The notes below the pieces were generated by a model that worked only from the letters and a program-made list of their open reading frames with translations, was not told where the DNA came from and did not search any database. A stretch of DNA of 64,000 nt from CALBPI01 sp038524795 (GTDB taxonomy: Bacteria; Pseudomonadota; Gammaproteobacteria; Steroidobacterales; Woeseiaceae): positions 124,001-188,000 of the forward strand of contig JBCBIJ010000007.1 in the NCBI GenBank assembly GCA_038524795.1. Reading direction: 5' to 3'. The translations under genes were made by a program, and so were the position numbers. How positions within the stretch are numbered: position 1 is the stretch's first letter; every line of letters starts with the position of its first letter. Below are positions 41,315 through 49,857 of this stretch, piece after piece.

Positions 41315-43105
41315 TCAGGCCGCCACGTCGCCGAATTGCAGTTCAGCGAGCCGCGCATAGAGCGCGTTACTTGCGACGAGCTCATCGTGTGTCCCACTGG
41401 CGACCACGCTTCCTGCGTCCATGACGATGATGCGATCGGCTTGCTTTACCGTGGCCAGCCGGTGCGCGATGACGAGCGTGGTGCGGTTCTGCATGAGTCG
41501 GTCGAGCGCTTCCTGCACGAGTCGCTCGCTTTCTGCGTCGAGCGAGCTGGTTGCCTCATCGAGCAGCAGCACGGGTGCGTCCTTGAGGATGGCGCGCGCA
41601 ATGGCGATCCGTTGCCGTTGTCCGCCCGAGAGCCGCAGCCCCCGTTCACCCAGGAAGGTGTCGTAGCCCTCAGGCAGGCGGTCCAGGAATTCGTCGGCCG
41701 CAGCCGCCTTGGCTGCGGCATGCACGGCGTCGTCGTCGGCACCGGGCCGACCGAAGCGGATGTTCTCGCGCGCGCTCGCGCCGAAGAGCATCGTCTCCTG
41801 CGGGACGAGCCCGATTTGACCGCGCAGCGCCTGCGGCGACACGTCGGCGATATCGGTCCCGTCGATGGTGATGCGGCCCGAGGCAGGATCGTAAAAACGC
41901 ATGAGCAACTGCAGGCTCGTGCTCTTGCCCGCACCCGAGGGTCCGACAATGGCCACGGTCTGCCCCGGCTCGATGCTAAAGCTCACGCCATCTAGCGCGC
42001 GGTCGGCAGGTCGTGAGGGATAGCTGAACACCACGTCCTCAAAGGCAATGCGTCCCAGGCAGCGATCTGGCAGTTCGGCCGGTTTGTCGGGCGCGGCAAT
42101 CGCGGGCTGCGCATCGAGCAGTTCGGAGAGTCGCTCCATCGCGCCCGCGCCCCGCTGGATCTCGCCCCAGATCTCGCTGAGGCTCGCAGCCGAGGAGCCG
42201 ACGAAGCCGGCATACAGCAAAAACTGCCCCAACTCGCCGCCGGTCATCGTGCCTGCGAGCACCTGGCGGGCGCCCAGCCAGAGCACGAAGGTAATGGCGC
42301 CAAACACGAGAATGATGCCCATGGCCGAGATCAGCGCTCGCACGCGCGTGCGCGAAATGCCGGCTTCGAAACTCTCGGCAACCGCCTCGCCGAACCGGCT
42401 CGCCTGCAGCGCTTCCATCGTGAACGCCTGCACAGTCTGGATTGCATTGAGCGTTTCGCCGGCCAGGCTTGAGGTGTCGGCGATGCGGTCCTGGGCGCGG
42501 CGCGACAGCGTACGAATGCGACGCCCGATAACAATGAGCGGCACGACGACAAGCGGTATGGCCAGCAGCATGTAGCCCGCCAGCGCGGCGCTGGTGACGA
42601 GCAATAACGTCAGCGCGCCGAAAAACGTGATCGTGGAACGCAAGGCAATCGACAGGCTGACGCCCGAAATCGATTGCACCAACGTCGTGTCGGTGGTCAG
42701 CCGCGACAGGACCTCACCCGTGCGCGTGACCTCAAAGAAGGTCGGGTCCATACGCACGACGCGCTCGAACACGGCCTGCCTGACATCGGCGACAACCCGT
42801 TCGCCGAGCCAGGTCACAAGATAGAACCGCAGCGCCGCAAAGCCGCCAAACACGACGGAGACGACGAGAAAGCCCGCAAAGTAGCGGTCAATGACCGCGA
42901 GGTTGCCATCGGCAAAACCGCGGTCGATCACAAACCGGAACGCCACGGGAATGATGAGCAGGCCGGCGGCCGCCAGCAGCAAGGCTGCCAGCGCCGCAAT
43001 CAGCGTCCCGCGGTAGGGCCGGATAAACGGCCACAGTGTTGCCAGCGGTCTCAGTGACCTGGCTTTGGGCCGCTCCTCCGGGTTCTCGTCGAGTACCGCC
43101 GAAAT
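41315..43105 (-). CDS. ABC transporter with fused membrane and ATPase domains (MsbA/exporter type)
   Basis: A type-IV half exporter: six membrane helices followed by an ATPase. Walker A is AIVGPSGAGKSTSLQ, signature GLRLSGGQRQRIAIARA and Walker B VLLLDEATSSLDAES. The helical domain has the usual DRGFADGNL loop. The first conventional start is TTG at 42982, but that would begin in the middle of the first helix. The frame upstream encodes the normal N-terminus (LRPLATLWPFIRPYRGTLIAALAALL). It is open back to the TAG stop of the AbgT gene, with no ATG, GTG or TTG. I therefore extend to ATT at 43105 (596 residues, the usual length) and consider the start unresolved. Substrate unknown. Confidence 0.87.
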   Translation of the reverse strand: MSAVLDENPEERPKARSLRPLATLWPFIRPYRGTLIAALAALLLAAAGLLIIPVAFRFVIDRGFADGNLAVIDRYFAGFLVVSVVFGGFAALRFYLVTWLGERVVADVRQAVFERVVRMDPTFFEVTRTGEVLSRLTTDTTLVQSISGVSLSIALRSTITFFGALTLLLVTSAALAGYMLLAIPLVVVPLIVIGRRIRTLSRRAQDRIADTSSLAGETLNAIQTVQAFTMEALQASRFGEAVAESFEAGISRTRVRALISAMGIILVFGAITFVLWLGARQVLAGTMTGGELGQFLLYAGFVGSSAASLSEIWGEIQRGAGAMERLSELLDAQPAIAAPDKPAELPDRCLGRIAFEDVVFSYPSRPADRALDGVSFSIEPGQTVAIVGPSGAGKSTSLQLLMRFYDPASGRITIDGTDIADVSPQALRGQIGLVPQETMLFGASARENIRFGRPGADDDAVHAAAKAAAADEFLDRLPEGYDTFLGERGLRLSGGQRQRIAIARAILKDAPVLLLDEATSSLDAESERLVQEALDRLMQNRTTLVIAHRLATVKQADRIIVMDAGSVVASGTHDELVASNALYARLAELQFGDVAA

Positions 43106-43108
43106 ACG

Positions 43109-44680
43109 CTAAGTCCCAGGCAACGTGTAGCTGACGCCAGCGCCCGGCCCCAGCGGCAGTCCCAGGGCGATCCACAGCATGGTCATGACGAGGCCCGTGA
43201 TCAGCAGCCAGATCGAATACGGAATCATCGTCGCGGTCAGGCTGCCGAGTCCAAAGTCCTTCTGCCAGCGCTGGGCGAAGGTCAGGATCAGTGGGAAATA
43301 CACCATGAGCGGCGTGATGATGTTGGTGGCGCTGTCACCCACACGGTAGGCCGCCGTCGTCATCTCAGGGCTCACATTGAGCAGCATCATCATGGGCACC
43401 ATGACGGGCGCCAGCAGCGCCCATTTGGCGCTCGCTGAACCAACGAGCAGGTTGATCGCGCCCGAGAACAACACGAGCAGGCCCAGAAGGATGGGCATGG
43501 GCAGCTCGGCTGCTTCCAGTGCTGCTGCACCCTGGATCGCGAAGATCAGCCCGAGCTCAGACCAGTTGAACATGGCCACGAAATGCGCTGCAGCAAAGGC
43601 CAGAACCATGTAGTAGGCAAGATCGCCCATGGCCTCGCTCATCATCTTCACGACGTCGCGGTGGTCCTTGATGGTGCCGGCCGCCGCACCATAGGCCCAG
43701 CCGCAAGCCACAAACAGCACGAAGAAGGCAGCGACGAGCGAACGGTAGAACGGCCGCAGTCTGCCATCGGGTGTAGCGGTCTCGTCAATGAGCGGCGTCC
43801 CTGGCCCGATCGTGAAGCCGATCCAAAGCAAGATGACAGCCAGTGTCGCGATGCCGGCGTTAATCAGTCCCTGGCGTTCACCGTCTGTGAGCGGGCGATC
43901 GTCGTCGGCCGTTATATCAGCGAGGCTGCCTTCCGCCTTGAAGGTGCCAAGCCGCGGCTCGATGATGCGATCCGTCACATACCAGATGACTGGCAGGTAG
44001 ACCATGGTCATCGCGGCGATGAAGTACCAGTTACCGGCAATGTTGGGGTCCCAGGTTGGTAACAGTGTCTCTACCGCCTCTTCGGTGATGCCGAAAAGTA
44101 GCGCGTCGAGCTGGCCTGGCAAAAGATTGGCCGAGAAGCCACCGGAAACGCCCGCGAATGCCGCTGCGATACCCGCCACCGGATGACGCCCAGCCGCCGC
44201 ATAAAGTACTCCCGCGAGCGGGATCAACACGACGTAGGCGGCGTCGGCGGCGAGATTACCGAGCATCGCGACGAGCGCCACCATCGGCGTCAACAGAAAC
44301 GTAGGCGCGTTTCGTACGGCGCCACGCATGGCTGTCCCGAACAGCCCTGAGCGTTCCGCGATCCCGGCACCCAGCATGACCACGAGAACGTAGCCGAGCG
44401 GGTGGAAATGGGTAAACGTCTTCGGCATGTCCACCCAGAGCCGCTGGATATTGTCGGCACTCAACAGGCTTTCCGCCGAAACGACCGCGGCGCTTCCATT
44501 TGCATCGACAGCAGTCGGGTGAACCGCCGACAGTCCTGCAAATTCGGCAATGATGCTGATCACCACGAGGACGGCAATCAGCCAGAAGAAGATAAAGACA
44601 GGGTCGGGCAGCTTGTTGCCCGTGCGCTCGATCCAGCCAAGAATGCCGGTCTGCGGCTGTTGTGACTCCGCGGTGCTCAT
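43109..44680 (-). CDS. AbgT family transporter
   Basis: A 523-residue polytopic membrane protein of the AbgT family, named after the p-aminobenzoyl-glutamate transporter. Members also export antimicrobials. It begins with a short soluble stretch and then ILGWIERTGNKLPDPVFIFFWL, which is diagnostic. Conserved loops are AAFAGVSGGFSANLLPGQLD and VGDSATNIITPLMVYFPLIL. About eleven hydrophobic segments are present. It precedes the ABC exporter by a few bases on the same strand and shares its reading frame, so the two are co-transcribed. The substrate is not predictable. Confidence 0.93.
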   Translation of the reverse strand: MSTAESQQPQTGILGWIERTGNKLPDPVFIFFWLIAVLVVISIIAEFAGLSAVHPTAVDANGSAAVVSAESLLSADNIQRLWVDMPKTFTHFHPLGYVLVVMLGAGIAERSGLFGTAMRGAVRNAPTFLLTPMVALVAMLGNLAADAAYVVLIPLAGVLYAAAGRHPVAGIAAAFAGVSGGFSANLLPGQLDALLFGITEEAVETLLPTWDPNIAGNWYFIAAMTMVYLPVIWYVTDRIIEPRLGTFKAEGSLADITADDDRPLTDGERQGLINAGIATLAVILLWIGFTIGPGTPLIDETATPDGRLRPFYRSLVAAFFVLFVACGWAYGAAAGTIKDHRDVVKMMSEAMGDLAYYMVLAFAAAHFVAMFNWSELGLIFAIQGAAALEAAELPMPILLGLLVLFSGAINLLVGSASAKWALLAPVMVPMMMLLNVSPEMTTAAYRVGDSATNIITPLMVYFPLILTFAQRWQKDFGLGSLTATMIPYSIWLLITGLVMTMLWIALGLPLGPGAGVSYTLPGT

Positions 44681-44748
44681 GCGGTCCCCTTCGCGGTCAG
44701 GAACAAACCGCTAAGGGTACTGGTGCCCGCAGGCTTTTACTATGGCGA

Positions 44749-46572
44749 TCAGCCCGTTGCGGCTGCCGCGGGATCGGTCTCGGCGACGCTGCGGCGGTGT
44801 GCCAGCCAGGCCTCGACACTCTTGCAGAACACACTCTCGGCAACGTTGATCTCGAAGATGGGCGCGAACTGCTTGAGCTTTTCGAAGGCTGCCTCGAACA
44901 GCCTGAACAGAAACTCGGCATTGAGCCCCGTGTTAGCCACGAATCGGCTGCACAAAGTCTCGAGACGTTCTGTGAGTTCCGCGCCATCGCAGCCGTGGAA
45001 GCTCGCGCACAGCTCATTGGCCAGCACGCAGAAATTGCGAATGGCCTCTTCTTCGTCGGCCGGCGCGGGCACCTCGCCGTCGGGTACGCCGCCGATGGCC
45101 GTGATGATGACCTGTGGCAGCGACCAGATTTCGGCCGTGGCGGCACCCAGTTCCGAGAACGCGACGCCGAGCACTTCGCGCGCCGCTTCCTGACGGCTGG
45201 CGCCCGCGGCGATGCGCTCGCGCGCTACTTCGTGTTCTTCGGGGAAGTAGTAGATCGCCAGGTTTTCGCCGAGGTTCTGGCACAAACCCGCAATAAAGGC
45301 TTCCTCGGCCCCACGCAGCTTGGCGCGTTGACCCAGGTGGCGGGCGATAAGACCCGCCATGAACGAACGCGTCATGGAGTCGCGCAGTGTCATGGAGTCG
45401 CCGCGCAAGTGTCCGAACAGGGTGAGGCTCGAAGCCACCATGCGGACCTGCTGAACGCCCAGCAGCACGACAGCCTGCGACACACTCGCAACCTCGCTGG
45501 CCCGCGCGCCGTAGAACGACGAGTTGGCCATGGTCAGGAGCTTCCGCGTCAGGGACATGTCGCGAAGAATCACATTGGCCAACGTGTCGGCCGAGGCCGA
45601 GGCGTTGTCGCCCGTAAGCCGGTTGATCTCAGTCAGTGTGCTGGAGATCGCCGGGAAGTCCTTCTTGTGCTGCATGCGGCGCACGAGAAAGCTGACCGTG
45701 CTGTGGCTCGCAGCCTCGGCTTTAATCGTGTCGCCCAGACCCGCCGCCGTCACGAACTTGCGGAACGCATCGCGCATCATGCGCGCGTCGGCGTAGCGTT
45801 CGTCCATATCGCTGACAAAGGCGCCACGCAGGAACCGCGTGACATGTTCACCGGCCTGTAAGTCGGCAATGGGCGCGAAATCGACGGCAACGTCGACGAT
45901 GTTGCGCTGAATGGCGTCGATGTTCTCGCCCGGGATGGCGCGTCGGCCCGCCAGCATTTCGTAGAAGGTGGAGGCGAGCGCAAACACGTCGGTCTGCGGG
46001 CCCAGCTGGCGGCGCAGGAAGTGCTCGGGCGCCATGTAGCGCAGCGTCCCGGTCGCCAGTCCGAGGTCTTCACGCTTGAAGTTCACGAACTGCGCCAGTC
46101 CGAAATCCATGATCTGGGCCTTGCCCGTCGAGTCGATCAGGATATTGCGCGGCCCGAGGTCCAAGTGCAGCACGCCGCGCTCGTGGGCGGTGGCCACAGC
46201 ATCGAGGATCTGCGCCATGAGCGGCAGTGCCTCGGTGAGCTTGTAGTGGCCGCGCGAGGACAGCTCCATGGCAAGCGTGCGGCCATTGACGAAACCAAAG
46301 ACGAGGTAGGGGCCCGCCGCACTCTCACCGATATCGTGGATCGGAATGATGTGTGGGTGCTCGATCTTGCTGGCCGTGAGCGCCTCGAGCGGCGCGCCAT
46401 TGTGGCCCTTGAGCCGAAACTCGGCCTTGTCCGAGGTCAGCAGCTTGATCGCAACATCGCGGTCGAGTTCGGGGTCACGTGCCATATACACGCAGCCTTG
46501 CGAACCCCGACCGAGTTCTCGTCTGAGCTCATACCGGCCCAGCTTATGTACAGGATTGCCTGACACGCCCAC
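44749..46572 (-). CDS. Serine/threonine protein kinase fused to an HDOD domain
   Basis: A 607-residue fusion. The N-terminal Hanks-type kinase has the Gly loop LGRGSQGCVY (residues ~20-29), Lys43 in VAIKLL, Glu63 and the DFG motif in MDFGLAQF, and the APE-like MAPEHF. Its catalytic loop reads HLDLGPRN (136-143): Asp138 and Asn143 are kept but the Arg after His is Leu and the usual Lys is Gly. The C-terminal HDOD domain starts near residue 305 (KKDFPAISSTLTEINRLTG; LLTMANSSFYG; VSQAVVLLGVQQVRM). HDOD proteins act in signalling to motility or development. This pairing is known in some Gammaproteobacteria but uncommon. Confidence 0.9.
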   Translation of the reverse strand: MGVSGNPVHKLGRYELRRELGRGSQGCVYMARDPELDRDVAIKLLTSDKAEFRLKGHNGAPLEALTASKIEHPHIIPIHDIGESAAGPYLVFGFVNGRTLAMELSSRGHYKLTEALPLMAQILDAVATAHERGVLHLDLGPRNILIDSTGKAQIMDFGLAQFVNFKREDLGLATGTLRYMAPEHFLRRQLGPQTDVFALASTFYEMLAGRRAIPGENIDAIQRNIVDVAVDFAPIADLQAGEHVTRFLRGAFVSDMDERYADARMMRDAFRKFVTAAGLGDTIKAEAASHSTVSFLVRRMQHKKDFPAISSTLTEINRLTGDNASASADTLANVILRDMSLTRKLLTMANSSFYGARASEVASVSQAVVLLGVQQVRMVASSLTLFGHLRGDSMTLRDSMTRSFMAGLIARHLGQRAKLRGAEEAFIAGLCQNLGENLAIYYFPEEHEVARERIAAGASRQEAAREVLGVAFSELGAATAEIWSLPQVIITAIGGVPDGEVPAPADEEEAIRNFCVLANELCASFHGCDGAELTERLETLCSRFVANTGLNAEFLFRLFEAAFEKLKQFAPIFEINVAESVFCKSVEAWLAHRRSVAETDPAAAATG

Positions 46573-46651
46573 TCCGTATCCTTCCCGGGTATTGCGGCGC
46601 TTCGCTTCTTGCGTCGCCGCATCCCGTGTAGCGGCCGGCTGTGTCTGCGCT

Positions 46652-46945
46652 TTAGCTGTGGTGCCAGCGCAGCGGCTTGGTTGTCGTTCGGGTGACGAGC
46701 GCTTTGGCTTCGAGGTCGAGCTGCACGGTTTTCACCCACCAGCCGCTGGTGGCGCCGCCCGGGAACAGGTCATCGGGCAGTTTGGGCTTTACGGCGTCCA
46801 TAAGCTCGGCCTGTGTCATGCCCGGGGCCGATTTTGGCAGCACGGCCAGGTAGGCCTTGCGCATGGCCTGGTATTTGGCTGCGTTGACCCGGGTGCTGCG
46901 CCCGGGCGTGTTGATGTTCTCCACCTCGATTTTGTCGTCGACCAT
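46652..46945 (-). CDS. DUF6958 family protein
   Basis: A 97-residue cytoplasmic protein. Visible features are IEVENINTPGRSTRVNAAKYQAM at the N-terminus and TQAELMDAVKPKLPDDLFPGG with a C-terminal basic strand (RTTTKPLRWHHS). This fits the small DUF6958 family, probably a winged-helix-like fold, of unknown function. ATG at 46945 is chosen over GTG at 46954; both follow a GGTGGGG stretch. It lies between the kinase and the TRIC gene, divergent from the latter. Confidence 0.75.
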   Translation of the reverse strand: MVDDKIEVENINTPGRSTRVNAAKYQAMRKAYLAVLPKSAPGMTQAELMDAVKPKLPDDLFPGGATSGWWVKTVQLDLEAKALVTRTTTKPLRWHHS

Positions 46946-47027
46946 GGTCCCCACCCGTGTGTCCTGTCCCGATCATACCGCTCGGGAGTTGCGCTAGACT
47001 GCCGCCGTCCGTCTCAAGAGCACCGGC

Positions 47028-47651
47028 ATGCTGCCCTGGCTTTCCATTATCGACTTAGCGGGAACCTTCGTTTTCGCCGCCAGCGGCGCCGCCGTTGGAA
47101 TCCGGCGTGATGCCGATTTGTTCGGCGTCCTGGTGCTGTCCTTCGCCGCCGCCACGGCCGGTGGCATGGCCCGCGATGTCTTTATTGGGGCCACGCCCCC
47201 TGTGGCGCTGGCTGACTGGCGCTATCTGGCCACCGCTTGCTCCGCCGGGGTGATCGTCTTCTACCGGGAGCAGTGGCTGCAGGTCTTCGAGCGCCCCGTG
47301 CGGATGCTCGACGCCGCCGGGTTGTCATTGTTTGTCGTCGCGGGCACCGCCAAGGCGCTCAATGTTGGCCTGACGCCCACCAGCGCCGTACTTCTGGGCG
47401 TGCTGAGCGGGATTGGTGGCGGCCTGGTCCGCGATGTCCTCGTGGCCGAAGTGCCCGTCGTGCTGCGATCAGACCTCTATGCCTCTGCGGCGCTGGTGGG
47501 GGCCGCGATCGTCGCGCTTGCGCACGTCGTCGCGCTGCCCCGCATCCCGGCTATGGCCGTGGGTGCGCTGGTTTGTTTTGCCCTGCGCTTCATGGCCATA
47601 CGCTACCGCTGGCGCCTGCCGCGGGCCCGTCGGAACGCCCCCAATGAGTGA
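47028..47651 (+). CDS. TRIC/UPF0126 family membrane protein
   Basis: A 207-residue membrane protein of the trimeric intracellular cation channel-like (UPF0126) family. It has two homologous three-helix units. The first contains LAGTFVFAASGAAVGIRRDADLFGV and AATAGGMARDVFIGATPP. The second contains ALNVGLTPTSAVLLGVLSG and GGGLVRDVLVAEVP. The twin G-G-x-x-R-D-V motifs are characteristic. It likely conducts cations or glycine across the inner membrane. It overlaps the following glycosylase gene by 8 bp. Confidence 0.93.
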   Translation: MLPWLSIIDLAGTFVFAASGAAVGIRRDADLFGVLVLSFAAATAGGMARDVFIGATPPVALADWRYLATACSAGVIVFYREQWLQVFERPVRMLDAAGLSLFVVAGTAKALNVGLTPTSAVLLGVLSGIGGGLVRDVLVAEVPVVLRSDLYASAALVGAAIVALAHVVALPRIPAMAVGALVCFALRFMAIRYRWRLPRARRNAPNE

Positions 47652-48168
47652 TGCGGCCTACGGTTTTCCGCCGCTTGAAGCCCCCGGGGCACGAGTGCTT
47701 GTGCTGGGATCGATGCCCGGCCGCCAGTCGCTCGCTGAGCAGCGTTATTACGCCCACCCGCAGAACGCGTTCTGGGGCATCATGGCCGACATCGTCGGAT
47801 TTGACCCGGCGCTGCCCTACGCCGAGCGTGTGAGTGCCATTACCGGTGGTGGGGTCGCCGTGTGGGACGTGCTGCAGTTCTGCGAGCGACCGGGCAGTCT
47901 GGACGCCGATATCCGACCAAAAACCCGCGTCATCAACGACTTTTCCGGGTTGATCGACCGGCAGCCTACGCTGGCGCTGGTCTGCGGCAATGGCTCGGCC
48001 GCAACCATGGCCTGGCGTCGGGAGGTGGCACCGGTGCTCGGCGACCGTGCAGAGGCGCTGGCCTTTGAGCAGCTGCCCTCGACCAGTCCCGCATTCGCGG
48101 CCATGCGGCCCGAGCAGAAGCTAGCGCATTGGCGCCGGGTGATCGGCCCGATTTTGGCTGAACGCTGA
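47644..48168 (+). CDS. DNA-deoxyinosine/uracil glycosylase (Mug-like superfamily)
   Basis: A 174-residue member of the uracil-DNA glycosylase superfamily annotated in other genomes as DNA-deoxyinosine glycosylase. Motif 1 is VLGSMPGRQSL and the second active-site strand includes YYAHPQNAFWGIMADIVG. The closing motif is LPSTSPAFA, where family members have Ser/Asn loops. It acts in base-excision repair of deaminated bases. ATG at 47644 overlaps the TRIC stop. No signal or membrane segment. Confidence 0.88.
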   Translation: MSDAAYGFPPLEAPGARVLVLGSMPGRQSLAEQRYYAHPQNAFWGIMADIVGFDPALPYAERVSAITGGGVAVWDVLQFCERPGSLDADIRPKTRVINDFSGLIDRQPTLALVCGNGSAATMAWRREVAPVLGDRAEALAFEQLPSTSPAFAAMRPEQKLAHWRRVIGPILAER

Positions 48169-48481
48169 CGCCGCCTTTCGTGCTGCAGCACAAAGCTGCA
48201 CCAGAGCGCTGACAGTCCATTGCTGCGCTTTTCTCGAGCCTTGCAAAGATATTTCTGTGTGGCTCAGATCAGACAAATAAAAACAAACACTTAGAAATTT
48301 TTGCTGCAGCACGGCATTTTCAGCTTTGCTGCATGCTGCGTCGGAATCTGGGTGCAGCAAAAAAGATGCCGCAGCATGGACGCCGTTTCCGGCAGTGCAA
48401 CCCGGCCGCCGCAAACGCTGTGGCGGTGCGGGTTGCTGCGGTATCATTCACGCCCATTTCGGCATCGCGTGGGGGATGCAC
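48169..48481. other. Non-coding stretch with repeated TGCTGCAGCA palindromes
   Basis: This 313-bp interval has no supported gene. It contains perfect 10-bp palindromes TGCTGCAGCA at 48181-48190 and 48302-48311, plus several half-sites (TGCTGC or GCAGCA near 48220, 48325, 48352 and 48369). Around 48262-48300 it is AT-rich. It may be an operator or structured RNA region; nothing more can be said from sequence. Confidence 0.5.
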
Positions 48482-48859
48482 ATGATCGGGTATGTCACGC
48501 TCGGCACGAACGATATTGAACGGGCAGGCGCCTTTTATGACGCGCTGCTGGCGGAGATCGGCGCAGGTCGCGGCATGTCCGACGACACCTTTATCGCCTG
48601 GGGTACGAGCCCCACGAGCCCTGCGGTGTCCGTGATCAAGCCCCATGACGGTAATACGGCCACGGTGGGCAACGGCACGATGGTGGCGCTGGTCGTGAAC
48701 AACACTGACCTCGTGCATACGGTGCACGCCAAGGCACTGGAGCTGGGCGGCGCCGACGAAGGCGCACCCGGGCCCCGTGGCACCGGGGGGTTCTACGCGG
48801 GCTATTTCCGCGACCTCGACGGTAACAAGCTCTGTGTCTTCAACATCGCCCAGGGTTGA
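48482..48859 (+). CDS. VOC-family (glyoxalase-like) protein
   Basis: A 125-residue vicinal-oxygen-chelate protein. It opens MIGYVTLGTNDIERAGAFYDALL, the usual VOC first motif. Metal ligands are expected at the second-module segments GNGTMVALVVNNTDLVHTVH and FYAGYFRDLDGNKLCVF, where Glu/His residues are partly replaced. It could be a glyoxalase or dioxygenase relative. GGGGGA at 48471-48476 precedes ATG 48482, though an in-frame ATG at 48476 also exists. Its end overlaps the bioY gene start. Confidence 0.88.
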   Translation: MIGYVTLGTNDIERAGAFYDALLAEIGAGRGMSDDTFIAWGTSPTSPAVSVIKPHDGNTATVGNGTMVALVVNNTDLVHTVHAKALELGGADEGAPGPRGTGGFYAGYFRDLDGNKLCVFNIAQG

Positions 48860-49424
48860 GGCCCGGGCTCGCGGTCCAGAGGCCGGGTTCGGGCTCGGCG
48901 CGCTGCTGACCGCGGCCGCCTGGGCGGCGGCGATCGCCATCGCCGCGCGCTTTCCGATCGCCCTGCCCGGCACGGACATTCCGCAGACCGCGCAGACTCT
49001 CGTCGTCCTGCTGGCGGGCGGCCTTGGTGGCCTTACGGTGGGGACTCTGGCGGTCGGCATCTATGTTTGTGCGGGCGCACTCGGCTTGCCCGTGTTCGCC
49101 GACGGCGCCAGCGGCCTCAGCGTCTTGCTGGGCCCGAGCGGTGGCTATCTCATCGGTTTCTGGTTTGCGGCGGGGCTGACGGGCTATGCGTCCGATCGCG
49201 GCATGCTGCACCGCTGGCTGCCGGCTGTGCTGACCATGCTGCTGGCACATGTCGCGATCCTGGCTGTGGGCAGCATCCTGCTCGCGGCGCGTGTCGGGTT
49301 CGTCGCGGCCTGGTTCAACGGCGTGGCGCCGTTCATCACGGGCGCTGTCGTAAAATCGCTGATCGCGGCGTTCGGTGTAGCGATCGTGGTGCGATTGTCG
49401 GAGAAATGGAGCGAAGCCGAATGA
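48834..49424 (+). CDS. bioY: Biotin transporter BioY
   Basis: A 196-residue biotin S-component (ECF or solo transporter) with about six membrane helices. Conserved segments are RFPIALPGTDIPQTAQTLVV and ALGLPVFADGASGLSVLLGP with GYLIGFW (the BioY GPSGGYLIGF signature). GTG at 48834 is the most plausible start; earlier starts run into the VOC gene and encode no helix. It overlaps the VOC gene by ~26 bp and the DUF1801 gene by 4 bp (ATGA), suggesting a compact operon. No BioM/BioN partners are seen nearby. Confidence 0.88.
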   Translation: MSSTSPRVEARARGPEAGFGLGALLTAAAWAAAIAIAARFPIALPGTDIPQTAQTLVVLLAGGLGGLTVGTLAVGIYVCAGALGLPVFADGASGLSVLLGPSGGYLIGFWFAAGLTGYASDRGMLHRWLPAVLTMLLAHVAILAVGSILLAARVGFVAAWFNGVAPFITGAVVKSLIAAFGVAIVVRLSEKWSEAE

Positions 49425-49849
49425 CCAAGGCCAAGAACAAGACCCAGGCCACGACCGCGTCGGCCGCCGACTACCTTGCGGCCATCGATGACGACAAGCG
49501 TCGTGCGCAGTGCGAGACCGTGAGCGAACTCATGGCCCGCATCACAAAAAGACCCGCGACGATGTGGGGACCATCGATCGTGGGCTTCGGCAAGTATCAC
49601 TACACCTACGACAGCGGACGCGAGGGCGACTTTCTACTGACGGGCTTCGCCAACCGCAAGCAGGCACTGACCCTCTACATCATGGGCGGCTTCGACGGCT
49701 ACGATGAGCTCATGACGAAACTCGGTCCGCACAAAACGGGCAAGTCCTGTCTCTACATCAAGGACCTGGATGCGATCGATCTCAAAGTGCTCGGTCAGCT
49801 CGTTCGCAAGTCCGTCGCCTACCTGCGCAAGACTTATCCGACCGAATAG
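49421..49849 (+). CDS. DUF1801 domain protein
   Basis: A 142-residue cytoplasmic protein of the DUF1801 family (YdhG-like; function uncertain, some members bind small ligands). Visible signatures are MARITKRPATMWGPSIVGFGKYHYTYDSGREGDFLLTGF (conserved W-G-P-S-x-x-G-F) and YIKDLDAIDLKVLGQLV near the C-terminus. Its ATG overlaps the bioY stop, so translation is coupled. It converges on the APC permease gene 8 bp away. Confidence 0.88.
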   Translation: MTKAKNKTQATTASAADYLAAIDDDKRRAQCETVSELMARITKRPATMWGPSIVGFGKYHYTYDSGREGDFLLTGFANRKQALTLYIMGGFDGYDELMTKLGPHKTGKSCLYIKDLDAIDLKVLGQLVRKSVAYLRKTYPTE

Positions 49850-49857
49850 GCCGGCCG

